A stretch of DNA of 64,000 nucleotides from UBA2241 sp963777895 (GTDB lineage Bacteria; Actinomycetota; Thermoleophilia; UBA2241), in assembly GCA_963777895.1 (NCBI GenBank), contig CAVZSF010000007.1, positions 248,001-312,000 on the forward strand, given 5' to 3'. Shown here piece by piece: positions 36,544-43,946 of the stretch. The number at the start of each line of letters is the position of its first letter. Position 1 is the stretch's first letter. The notes below the pieces were generated by a model that saw only the letters and a list, made by a program, of their open reading frames with translations, had not been told where the DNA came from and ran no database searches. The position numbers were made by a program, and so were the translations under genes.

Positions 36544-37522
36544 TCAGCCGGTCGCTATCGCCACGCTCCCCTTCTTGTGGCCCTGGTCGACATAGCGGTG
36601 AGCTTCCACGATCTGTTCAAGGGGGTAGCGCCGGTCTATGGCCGAACGCAGTCGCTCCCGCTTCGATGAGGCCCTTGAGGAAGACGAGGTCGTCGGCATT
36701 TTCGCTGGGGTGTTCTCCCGTGACGATCTTCTTGCCGCTGGTCAGGGCTGCCCACCGCATGCGGAGGGTGCGTACCGGCGTGGTGGCGTTCAGGTAGATG
36801 CCGTTCGGCTTCAGCACCCTCATGCAGTCGGTGAAGGCGGCCTTGTTCACCGCCACGAAGATGACGTCGTAGACCTCGCCCTTGGCGGCGAAGTCGTCCT
36901 TCGTGTAGTCGACGACGGCATCGGCGCCAAGGGACTTCGCCAGATCGACATTGGAGCCACTGCACACGGCGGTGACGTCAGCTCCGTAGTACTTGGCGAG
37001 CTGGACGGCGAAGGTACCTACACTGCCTGAGGCCCCGTAGACGAGGACCTTCTGGCCGCTCTTGATGTTCGCCTTCTTGAGAAAGTGGTGGGCGGCGCGG
37101 GCTCCGATCGGGACGGCGGCAGCCTCTTCGTAGGTCATGTTGGCCGGCATCGTTGCGATCACGCCGGCTTCGGGGAGGCACGCGTACTCGGCGTAGGCGC
37201 CGAATCGCATGAGGGTCGCGGCGAAGACCCGATCGCCCTTCTTGAACCTGGTCACGTCTTTGCCTGTCTCTTCGACTTCGCCGGAGAGCTCGGCGCCGAG
37301 GACCGGCCGTTTGGGCTTCAGCACGCCGAGGGCCAGACGGGCGGGGATCCAGAACGAGAGGGGCACCGTGAAGCTCCGGCACCGGTAGTCCGGCGCCGAT
37401 ACGGTGGTCGCGCGTACGCGTATCAGCACTTCGTCGTCCCGGGGGACCGGTCGTGCCACTTCAGCGAGACGCAAGACTTCGGGCGGGCCGTACTGTGTGT
37501 AGACGACGGCTCTCATCGGCAC
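36544..37522 (-). CDS. Medium-chain NAD(P)-dependent reductase/quinone oxidoreductase (one frameshift)
   Basis: The frame from 37522 opens MRAVVYTQYGPPEVLRLAEV and contains the GroES-like domain and the cofactor loop VYGASGSVGTFAVQLAKYYG with LGADAVVDYTKDDF. It reaches FLKGLIEAGA, then shifts near 36650 into RLRSAIDRRYPLEQIVEAHR and DQGHKKGSVAI, stopping at 36544. Zinc ligands are absent, as in quinone oxidoreductase-type members. Full length would be about 325 residues. The substrate is unknown. The shift lies in the last helix region and looks like a sequence error. Confidence 0.85.
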
Positions 37523-37585
37523 ACGGTCCTTCTGCAGGTACTCATCGATGGCTCCTTGAAAGGGTCGGGTCGGGCGACGTGGGCA

Positions 37586-37870
37586 TCACTCGACGGTGCG
37601 GAGGATCTGCTCGATGGACGTCGTGCGCGAGCGCAGCTCGGAGACGTCCGCGGCGACGCGCTGCTGTGCGTCGAGCGTCGTCTCGGCCAGCTGCTCGTAG
37701 CGGGCGACGAGCTGTTGCAGATCTTCCTCGCGGCCGGCGGTGATCTCCGCCTTGCGGATCTGCAGCCGCCGGCTCTGGAAGCCCGCGTACACGAAGAAGA
37801 CCACGATGATCGCGACGATGATGATGGCCGCTTCCGCCCCGCTGATCGTCACTGCCAGTGTGTGCAGCAT
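37586..37870 (-). CDS. Membrane-anchored coiled-coil protein coupled to ArsR
   Basis: The product has 94 residues. One transmembrane helix (about 12-32, AAIIIVAIIVVFFVYAG) is followed by a basic stretch and an amphipathic helix likely to form a coiled coil (LQQLVARYEQLAETTLDAQQ). The start overlaps the ArsR stop by one base (TGATG), so the two are made together. It is not a known transporter. It may be a signal or scaffold partner controlled by the regulator. Confidence 0.75.
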   Translation of the reverse strand: MLHTLAVTISGAEAAIIIVAIIVVFFVYAGFQSRRLQIRKAEITAGREEDLQQLVARYEQLAETTLDAQQRVAADVSELRSRTTSIEQILRTVE

Positions 37871-38220
37871 CAGGAGTGCTCCTTTCTTGACGGACCCTTG
37901 CCGGGATCCGGGATGGTCAGGGTCTCGGCCGCCTCTGCCAGCGTCTGGGGAGTGAGCTGGAGGGCGAAGTCGGTGACTTCGAAGTACTTCATGGCCTTGC
38001 CGTCCTCGGAGAGCTCGAGGCTGCCGGTGATGAGCCCGACGGCCTCGAGCCGCTGCAGGTGCATGTGCACCAGGGGACGGCTCACGCCGATCTCACGCGC
38101 GAGGTGGCTCACGTAGTCGCGCCCGCCGGCCAGCGTCGCGACGATGCGCAGCCGCAACGGGTTGGACAGAGCCGCAAGCATCTCGACGAGCTCGTCGCCG
38201 GTCGGATGCGCATGTGTCAT
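37870..38220 (-). CDS. ArsR-family winged-helix regulator
   Basis: The product has 116 residues. The fold is ArsR-like: LVEMLAALSNPLRLRIVATL, then the recognition helix region YVSHLAREIGVSRPLVHMHL and QRLEAVGLITGS. No cysteine is present, so it does not sense metals in the classic way. A perfect Shine-Dalgarno AAGGAGG lies three bases before the ATG at 38220. A palindromic operator overlaps its own promoter, so autoregulation is likely. The membrane gene downstream is translationally coupled. Confidence 0.85.
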   Translation of the reverse strand: MTHAHPTGDELVEMLAALSNPLRLRIVATLAGGRDYVSHLAREIGVSRPLVHMHLQRLEAVGLITGSLELSEDGKAMKYFEVTDFALQLTPQTLAEAAETLTIPDPGKGPSRKEHS

Positions 38221-38229
38221 TGTCCTCCT

Positions 38230-38277
38230 TCACCTGTCAGATAGTTCTTACAGGTGATAGCGTAGCATGACTGTCAA
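38230..38277 (-). promoter_or_regulatory. ArsR operator and promoter
   Basis: Eight-base arms 38230-38237 and 38250-38257 (TCACCTGT/ACAGGTGA) flank a 12-base spacer directly upstream of the ArsR start. TTGACA (reading on the minus strand, 38277 down to 38272) lies 15 bp further upstream. The operator covers the expected -10 region, so binding would block transcription. Confidence 0.65.
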
Positions 38278-38357
38278 GCGTTGGCCGCTGGCGATGAGCG
38301 CGACGAAGGTGGCGCAGCATGCTCCCCGGAAGCCAGGGGTTTCTGTAGGCTCTCCTC

Positions 38358-38936
38358 ATGACCATTCGTCCCTGCGCCACCGCCGACTTCGACGCCATGC
38401 TCGCCGTCATCAACGCGGCGGCGACGGCCTACGCCGGGGTCATCCCGGCCGACCGCTACCGCGTCCCCTACATGCCGGCCGCGGAGCTGCGCTCCGAGGT
38501 CGCCGACGGCGTGCGCTTCTTCGGCTGGTTCGCGGTCGGCGGGCGCGGCGGCGAGGATGGCCAGGGGGGCGGCGAGGAGCTCTGGGGGCTGATGGGCATC
38601 CAGGACGTCGACGACGTGACCCTGATCCGCCACGCCTACGTGCTGCCCGAGCGCCAAGGCGGGGGCGTCGGCAGCCGCCTGCTGGCCCACCTCACGGGCC
38701 TGCCGCACGGACCGCTGCTCGTGGGGACCTGGGCCGACGCCGCGTGGGCGGTCCGCTTCTACGAGCGGCATGGCTTCCGGCTCGTGACGCCGGAGGAGAA
38801 GGACCGCCTGCTGCGACGCTACTGGCGCATCCCCGAGCGCCAGGTCGAGACGTCGGTGGTGCTGCAGTACGCAGCCGGGGGGCGACGGTGGTCAGCAACG
38901 ACGTCCGTCACTTCCAGAGGGTGGAGGGGCTGCTGA
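38358..38936 (+). CDS. GNAT acetyltransferase
   Basis: The product has 192 residues. It reads MTIRPCATADFDAMLAVINA, has the IQDVDDVTLIRHAYVLPERQ strand, the acetyl-CoA loop GGGVGSRLLAHL and the closing AVRFYERHGFRLV. A Gly-rich insert (GGRGGEDGQGGGEE) interrupts the middle. True similarity ends near VETSVVLQYA; the last 18 residues run out of frame through a VapC remnant, so the original stop was probably lost. Fragments of its 3' end occur at 42.6 kb and 60.0 kb. The substrate is unknown. Confidence 0.82.
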   Translation: MTIRPCATADFDAMLAVINAAATAYAGVIPADRYRVPYMPAAELRSEVADGVRFFGWFAVGGRGGEDGQGGGEELWGLMGIQDVDDVTLIRHAYVLPERQGGGVGSRLLAHLTGLPHGPLLVGTWADAAWAVRFYERHGFRLVTPEEKDRLLRRYWRIPERQVETSVVLQYAAGGRRWSATTSVTSRGWRGC

Positions 38937-38953
38937 CCGCGAACTGGGCCTGA
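38882..38953 (+). pseudogene. C-terminal stub of a VapC-type PIN toxin
   Basis: In one frame the bases read ATVVSNDVRHFQRVEGLLTA and a stop. This is the closing strand and helix of PIN-domain VapC toxins, which carry the last acidic residue in (T/S)-x-D-(V/I)-RHF. The rest of the toxin is missing, and the stub overlaps the 3' end of the GNAT gene. Confidence 0.6.
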
Positions 38954-39027
38954 CGTCTGGCGCGCGCGAAGACAGCGACGAACTGAGGCCCGCAGTGTGG
39001 CCGTCGCCGGCGACCGCCTTAGGTCCG

Positions 39028-40059
39028 TCAGTCGCCTCCCGACTTCCCTCCCGCGTGGCACTTGATGCAGTCCGTCAACTGCGCGAGCGACCGCCCCTCG
39101 TGCTGCGATACCACATTGGCCTGGGTGTGGGCGTGGCATCCGAAGCATGTGTAGGTGGAGGTCCCGTTGGGGTGGCAGGTCTGGCAGGAGGCCTGCTGTT
39201 GGTCGCTGCCGTGGTTCACGGGGAAGACGGAGTGGTCGAACGTCGCGTCTGACCAGTTTGAGGTCGTGTGGCACTGACCGCACTGCGTGCCGAAGGACCC
39301 GTTGTGATGGTCGTCCTTGGCGTGGCACGAGTAGCAGTCCTGCGGCGCCTTCTGGTAGTCCGCGAGTGACTTGGCCCCCGAGTGGCAGTCGCTGCAGGGG
39401 AGGCCGGCATGCTTGCCGGTGAGCTTGAAGGCGAACTTGCTGTGGTCGACCTTCGCGCCGCCGCTCCCGTTGTGGCAGGGTAGGCAGTCCTTGCCGAAGG
39501 TCGCCTCGTGCTGGGTCATGAAGTTCGCGTCCATCTTGGCGTGGCAGTCGGCGCAGACGGCCGGATCGAACTTCATGATGCCGTTGGGATGGCAATCGGC
39601 GCAGGTGAACGGCTTGCCCTGGCTGGTCCTACGGTGGTCGTTGAGCGAGTAGCCGGTGAGCTGGTGCGGGAAGGTGGCCTCGTTCAGGCTGGTGAGCGCG
39701 CCCTTCGCGCCGTGGTGCTCGGGGTGGCAGCCGTGGCAGGTCGGGGAGGCAGCAGGCACCATCTTGCCGTGGATGCCCTGTTTGCCCGCCATCTGCGTCT
39801 TCACGTCGGTATGGCAGGCGAGGCATTTGTCGGCCATGGTCTGCGAGCTCCAGGGCGCTGTGTGGCAGGCCCCGCAGTCGTGGCCCAGCTGGGCGTGGGT
39901 GGCGACCCCCCCGAGGCGTGAGCCTTTTGCCTCCGCGTTCAGGCCGCCCGGGCTGTAGAGGGTCGGGGCCGCGACCAACGTCAGGATGAGCGCGGCCGCG
40001 AGGACGACGACCGCGGCGACGATCCCGGTAGGGGAGAGAAAGCCGGGGCGTTTCTTCAT
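39028..40059 (-). CDS. Twelve-haem periplasmic/surface cytochrome c
   Basis: The product has 343 residues. An N-terminal transmembrane anchor or uncleaved signal (about residues 10-32, GIVAAVVVLAAALILTLVAA) is followed by exactly twelve CxxCH motifs, from CGACH near residue 64 to CIKCH at the end. Extra distal histidines in between (HHGAKG, HDHR-like, DDHHNG, HEG) suggest bis-His ligation. The type is doubled-motif/NrfB-like multihaem carrier used to move electrons away from a quinol-linked membrane complex. It is the last gene of the ferredoxin-FAD-cytochrome b operon, 57 bp after cytochrome b. Confidence 0.93.
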   Translation of the reverse strand: MKKRPGFLSPTGIVAAVVVLAAALILTLVAAPTLYSPGGLNAEAKGSRLGGVATHAQLGHDCGACHTAPWSSQTMADKCLACHTDVKTQMAGKQGIHGKMVPAASPTCHGCHPEHHGAKGALTSLNEATFPHQLTGYSLNDHRRTSQGKPFTCADCHPNGIMKFDPAVCADCHAKMDANFMTQHEATFGKDCLPCHNGSGGAKVDHSKFAFKLTGKHAGLPCSDCHSGAKSLADYQKAPQDCYSCHAKDDHHNGSFGTQCGQCHTTSNWSDATFDHSVFPVNHGSDQQQASCQTCHPNGTSTYTCFGCHAHTQANVVSQHEGRSLAQLTDCIKCHAGGKSGGD

Positions 40060-40116
40060 CCTTGCCTCACGAACGCCGCTTCTGACCGTCGACTCATGAC
40101 CGGACGCCCGCCCCGC

Positions 40117-40794
40117 CTACTTCTGGAGCGTCGCGTAGTAGAGGGCCGCCAGAATGTGGACGAAGGCGACGGCAAACAGCGCCCAGGCCAGAGGTACGTG
40201 CAAGACGTGCCAGGTGGCGAAGGCGCGGCGGCGGCGGGCGAGGCTGGAGCGGCGGCGGGCGAAGTCGGGCGTGAGCTCCTGCTCGCCCGCCGCCCCACTG
40301 CCGCTCTCCGCCGCCCCACTGCTGATGTCCGTCGCCCCTCCGGCAGTCTTCTCCGTCTCGTCGACGTCGCGTGGCACCGCGGCGTAGAGGTAGCGCCCTA
40401 CGAGGCCGCTGGCCGCCACGACCACGGTCAGCAGCATCGCCAGCCCAGCCAGCCCGGCGAAGCGCATCGCCGTGTGCAGCAGGACCATGTAGGGCCCGAC
40501 GAGCCCGGTGACCATATGGAAGCGCAGCCAGCCCTGCACGCTCCCCCAGCGAGCCTCGTTGCTGAGCTTGCGCAGCGAGTAGAGCGTGGCCGTCATGAGC
40601 ATCAGCACGAAGCCGACGATGCCGATGCCGTGCCCGATGAGGCCCGACGCGGCCGGCATGACGCCGGCCTGCTGGTAGGCGATCAGGTAGAGGACAGTCA
40701 CTCCGGCGATCGCAGCGAGCGCGTACCACAGCTCCAGGGCCGGGACGCGCCGTGGCGCCGCAGGGACGTTGAACTCCGCGGCAGCTCTATCCAT
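40117..40794 (-). CDS. Membrane cytochrome b-like subunit
   Basis: The product has about 225 residues from the ATG at 40794 (an earlier in-frame start adds five). There are five or so transmembrane helices. Likely haem-ligand histidines lie in GHGIGIVGFVL, FHMVTGLVGPYMVLLH and WHVLHVPLAWALFAVAFVH. An acid/Ser-rich cytoplasmic or outer loop (about 140-175) separates the last two helices. The start lies inside the last codons of the FAD gene (eight-base overlap). It probably carries electrons from the FAD/FeS partners to the multihaem cytochrome. Confidence 0.82.
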   Translation of the reverse strand: MDRAAAEFNVPAAPRRVPALELWYALAAIAGVTVLYLIAYQQAGVMPAASGLIGHGIGIVGFVLMLMTATLYSLRKLSNEARWGSVQGWLRFHMVTGLVGPYMVLLHTAMRFAGLAGLAMLLTVVVAASGLVGRYLYAAVPRDVDETEKTAGGATDISSGAAESGSGAAGEQELTPDFARRRSSLARRRRAFATWHVLHVPLAWALFAVAFVHILAALYYATLQK

Positions 40795-42154
40795 GTCGGG
40801 GCCCTCCAACGGAGTGCGCTTCGTCCGTCTGCTCTGACTCGCGGCGCTCCGACCACTCCCGCCAGAACCTCGTCACGATGTCGGCGACGGGTGCCTGATG
40901 CTCTTGCAGGCGGCCCGCGATGGCGCTCACGTCCGCGCGAGCCCCGACCAGCTCCTGCAACGGCAGCGAGAGGGTCTGGTCGGCGCCCATCACCAGGGCG
41001 CCCATGATGGTGCGCTCTGCCAACGCGAGGCGCACCTGGGCGCCCGGCACGGGCGCCTCCACGAGCGCCGACGGTCCGAGTTCGGACCAGGTCTGGCTGT
41101 CGCCGCGGCTGAGGGTCTCGAGATCGCGGTCCTTGCCGCTGCCGACACTGCCGATGATGGTGGTCTTGTAGCCGGCGAGCCGCGTGATGTTGAGGGCGAG
41201 GCCCTTCTGCAGCATCTGCTCCGGGGCCGTCGCCATGTTGAGACCGGCGATGCGGCCTTTGGTGACGGCGGAGTTCCAGAGCACCTCCAATGTGCGCCGG
41301 CCGCTGGCCTCGTCGACGGCTTCGGCGACGTCGCCGGCCGCGTAGATGTGCTCGTCGCTCGAGCGCAGGTGCGCGTCGACCAGGATGCCGCGCCCGCAAG
41401 CGAGTCCCGCCGCCTTCGCCAGGTCGATGAGCGGGCGAACGCCGATGGCGATCGCGACGAGTTCGCAGGGGAGTACCTTGCCGTCGGTGGTCTCGACGCC
41501 AGTGACGTGTCCGTCGCGGCCGATGATGCGCCCCAGCTCCGTGAAGTGATGCAGGGTGACGCCCTCTCGGCTCAGGCCGTTCTCGACGAGCCGCGACTCG
41601 CTCTCGGAGAGCACGTTCCGCCAGTAGCGCTCCTGGCGCATCAGGTAGTCGACCGGCACGTGCCGGGCATGAAGGCCCTCGACGATCTCTAGCGCCGTGA
41701 TGCCGCCGCCTGCGACCACCGCCCGCTTCGCCTTCTTGCAGCGGGCGATGAGGTCGCGGGCGTCGGTCAGGTCGTCGAGCTTGACGACCCCATCGAGGTC
41801 GGCGCCGGGAACCTTGACGCGGACCGCCTGCGAGCCGGTGGCGATCAGCAGGCGGTCATACCCGATGGTCCCGCCGCTCGCGAGGGACACTCTCTGCGAT
41901 TGCGCGTCGACGGCCGTGACACGGTCCGCCACCAGGGTCACGCGAAGGCGGGCGAAGTCATCGCGCGTAAAGGGGAAGAGGCGCCGCTCAGGGATCTCGG
42001 CGGCGAGGTAGTAGGCGAGCCCGGGGCGGGAGTAGTAGCCGCTTGGGTCGGCCCCGACGAGAGTGATCGCGGCGTCAGCGTCCGCGTCGCGGATCGCCTC
42101 CGCGGCGGCGACGGCGGCGGGGCCGGCTCCGATGAGGACATGCTGCCGTGCCAT
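40787..42154 (-). CDS. FAD-dependent NAD(P)H oxidoreductase (pyridine nucleotide-disulfide type)
   Basis: The product has 455 residues. FAD-binding GAGPAAVAAAEAI at residues 9-21, LLIATGSQA near 105-115, the NAD(P) loop VVAGGGITALEIVEGLHA near 145-165, and the second FAD motif HIYAAGDVAEA near 265 place it in the rubredoxin/ferredoxin reductase-like group. The redox-active CxxC is absent. It begins nine bases after the ferredoxin gene and ends inside the cytochrome b gene, so the three are one unit. It should pass electrons between NAD(P)H and the ferredoxin or cytochrome b. Confidence 0.9.
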   Translation of the reverse strand: MARQHVLIGAGPAAVAAAEAIRDADADAAITLVGADPSGYYSRPGLAYYLAAEIPERRLFPFTRDDFARLRVTLVADRVTAVDAQSQRVSLASGGTIGYDRLLIATGSQAVRVKVPGADLDGVVKLDDLTDARDLIARCKKAKRAVVAGGGITALEIVEGLHARHVPVDYLMRQERYWRNVLSESESRLVENGLSREGVTLHHFTELGRIIGRDGHVTGVETTDGKVLPCELVAIAIGVRPLIDLAKAAGLACGRGILVDAHLRSSDEHIYAAGDVAEAVDEASGRRTLEVLWNSAVTKGRIAGLNMATAPEQMLQKGLALNITRLAGYKTTIIGSVGSGKDRDLETLSRGDSQTWSELGPSALVEAPVPGAQVRLALAERTIMGALVMGADQTLSLPLQELVGARADVSAIAGRLQEHQAPVADIVTRFWREWSERRESEQTDEAHSVGGPRHG

Positions 42155-42163
42155 CTCCGCCCC

Positions 42164-42484
42164 CTACGCCTCGCTCCGGCCTCGCGCGGTGTCCGGTCCC
42201 GCGTTGTCTGCGTGCATCGGGTGCGTGGCGCCGGTGAGCACGGCGATCGGCTCGAAACGCAACAGGCCTCGGGGACAACGATCCACGCATTGGCTGCAGG
42301 TCAGGCAGCGCGAGTCTCGGACGGGCTCGCCGCGCCACACGTGTCGCCGCACGTCGATGCCCATGGGACAGTTGAACGAACACACCCCGCACTGGACGCA
42401 ACGGCCGGGGGCCGGGACGACCCATGCCTCAGCCAGCGTCGAGTACTTCTTCCTGTCGGAGTCGAACCAGCTCATCTCCTCCAC
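42164..42484 (-). CDS. Ferredoxin with two [4Fe-4S] motifs
   Basis: The product has 106 residues. The GTG at 42484 is favoured because AAGGA lies eight bases upstream; the internal ATG at 42475 has its GGAGGAG too close. Two cluster motifs are visible: CVQCGVCSFNCP and CLTCSQCVDRCP, spaced as in HdrC/GlpC-like subunits. A short polar tail follows. It heads the operon with the FAD protein, cytochrome b and 12-haem cytochrome c, and would relay electrons among them. Confidence 0.9.
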   Translation of the reverse strand: MEEMSWFDSDRKKYSTLAEAWVVPAPGRCVQCGVCSFNCPMGIDVRRHVWRGEPVRDSRCLTCSQCVDRCPRGLLRFEPIAVLTGATHPMHADNAGPDTARGRSEA

Positions 42485-42555
42485 ACGGCTGTCATCCTTT
42501 CACGTGATGCTGAAGAACAATGACGTTGTGGCCGTGTGGGTCGGGCCGTGCGAGG

Positions 42556-42748
42556 CGGAGGACCGTCTCTGCGGCGCTCCTGGCGCATCCGGCGCCGCCA
42601 GGTGGAGACGAGCGTGGTGCTAAAGCTGCCTCCCTGTTCTCACTCTGCCTCAAGGGTGCGCGCTCGCAGTCGCGCGGCCAGGCTGGTCAGCATCGACATC
42701 CGTCACTTCCAGAGGGTGGAGGGGCTGCTCACTGCAAACCGGGCGTGA
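42556..42748 (+). pseudogene. Duplicated GNAT 3' end joined to a VapC 3' stub
   Basis: Bases 42556-42625 resemble the 3' end of the GNAT gene at 38.8 kb (WRI-x-x-RQVETSVVL), and 42674-42748 read RLVSIDIRHFQRVEGLLTAN and a stop, matching the VapC stub at 38882-38953. The order GNAT end then VapC end is the same at both places, so a whole segment was copied and then diverged. Confidence 0.65.
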
Positions 42749-42761
42749 GTCCTGACCTCGA

Positions 42762-43853
42762 TCAGTCGAGGGCGCAGTGCAGCATCTCGACGCCGAGGAA
42801 GTCGAAGCATTCGTCGCAGTGGGTGCAACTTGCCTCGGCCTGTCCCAGCGCCAGCCGGGTGACGAGGTCGCGCTCGCGGATGAAGGGCCGGCTCATGCTG
42901 ACGAGGTCGGCGAGGCCCTGGTCGACGACGGCCTGCATGGCCGCGAGGCTGAGCAGGCCGTCCACCAGGGCCAGAGGCGTCCCCACTGTCGCCTTGCGGA
43001 TGGTCGCGCAGTGGCCGGCGAAGGTTGCCTCGCCCAGGGCGGGGACGGCGGCCAGCGCGGAGCCGGCCGCTCGGCCGCGTGTGGCACGCAGTGCCTCGTC
43101 CTCGCCGAAGCCGCCGCCGCTCACCTCGATGAAGTCGATGCCGAGCGCCGACAGCTCGGCGGCGACCTCGGCCGACTCCTCGACCGTGAAGCCGTCCGCG
43201 CTGAAGTCGTCGCAGTTGAGCTTGACGCCGATGACCACCTTCTCGCCGAGGCGGCCGCGCAGCTCCAGGTAGATCTCGCGGAGCAGGCGCATGCGCCGGC
43301 GCAGGTCGCCGCCCCACTCGTCGCTGCGCCGGTTCGCCAGCTTGCTGAGGAACTGGCTCACCAGATAGCCGTGGGCGCCGTGGATCTGGACGCCGTCGAA
43401 GCCGGCGTCCACGCAGCGGCGCCCGGCCTCGCCGAACGCCGCGACAACCTGCCGGATCTCGGCCGCGTCCATTGCCCGGGCGCGCCACTCGCCGGTGACG
43501 ACGTCGCTCGGCCCCATACGTTCGCCGGCCTCTGCTTCGTAGCCGCCGTGGTTGATCTGCGCCACGATGCGCCCGCCCGCTTCGTGCACTACGCGCGCGA
43601 CCTCGGCGAGCCCCGGCAGGTGCTCGTCACCGCTCGCGCCGGCCATGCCGGCGTGCGCCTTACCCCGCCGGTCCACGTAGAGGTGACCCTTGACGATGAG
43701 TCCCACGCCACCGACGGCGAGCTCGGCGTAGCGGGCGATGATCTCCGGGCCGACGATCCCACGCTCGTCGGCCCAGCCGCTCGTCGTCGCACTCCGCACG
43801 AACCTGTTGCGCAGCTGGAGTGGGCCGATGGCGTAGGGATCGAAAAGGTCCAT
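42762..43853 (-). CDS. Old Yellow Enzyme-family NADH:flavin oxidoreductase
   Basis: The product has 363 residues from the ATG at 43853. The FMN barrel features are present: LQLRNRFVRSATTSGWADE, IVAQINHGG, VQIHGAHGYLVSQFL followed by SKLANRRSDEWGGDLRRRMR, IGVKLN and LVSMSRPFIRERDL. A Cys cluster near the end (CTHCDEC) resembles the start of the FeS-type members but lacks the usual C-terminal partner domain, so it is probably a stand-alone enzyme. It reduces activated double bonds using NAD(P)H. It is transcribed with no clear partner. Confidence 0.9.
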   Translation of the reverse strand: MDLFDPYAIGPLQLRNRFVRSATTSGWADERGIVGPEIIARYAELAVGGVGLIVKGHLYVDRRGKAHAGMAGASGDEHLPGLAEVARVVHEAGGRIVAQINHGGYEAEAGERMGPSDVVTGEWRARAMDAAEIRQVVAAFGEAGRRCVDAGFDGVQIHGAHGYLVSQFLSKLANRRSDEWGGDLRRRMRLLREIYLELRGRLGEKVVIGVKLNCDDFSADGFTVEESAEVAAELSALGIDFIEVSGGGFGEDEALRATRGRAAGSALAAVPALGEATFAGHCATIRKATVGTPLALVDGLLSLAAMQAVVDQGLADLVSMSRPFIRERDLVTRLALGQAEASCTHCDECFDFLGVEMLHCALD

Positions 43854-43946
43854 GCCCGGATGTTGCACCTCAGTCCGTCCCGTGTCGAGGTAGCAGAGAG
43901 CCGCCCGCGGTCGCCGCCCTCGCCGGACGCTTCTCCATGGCCGTCT

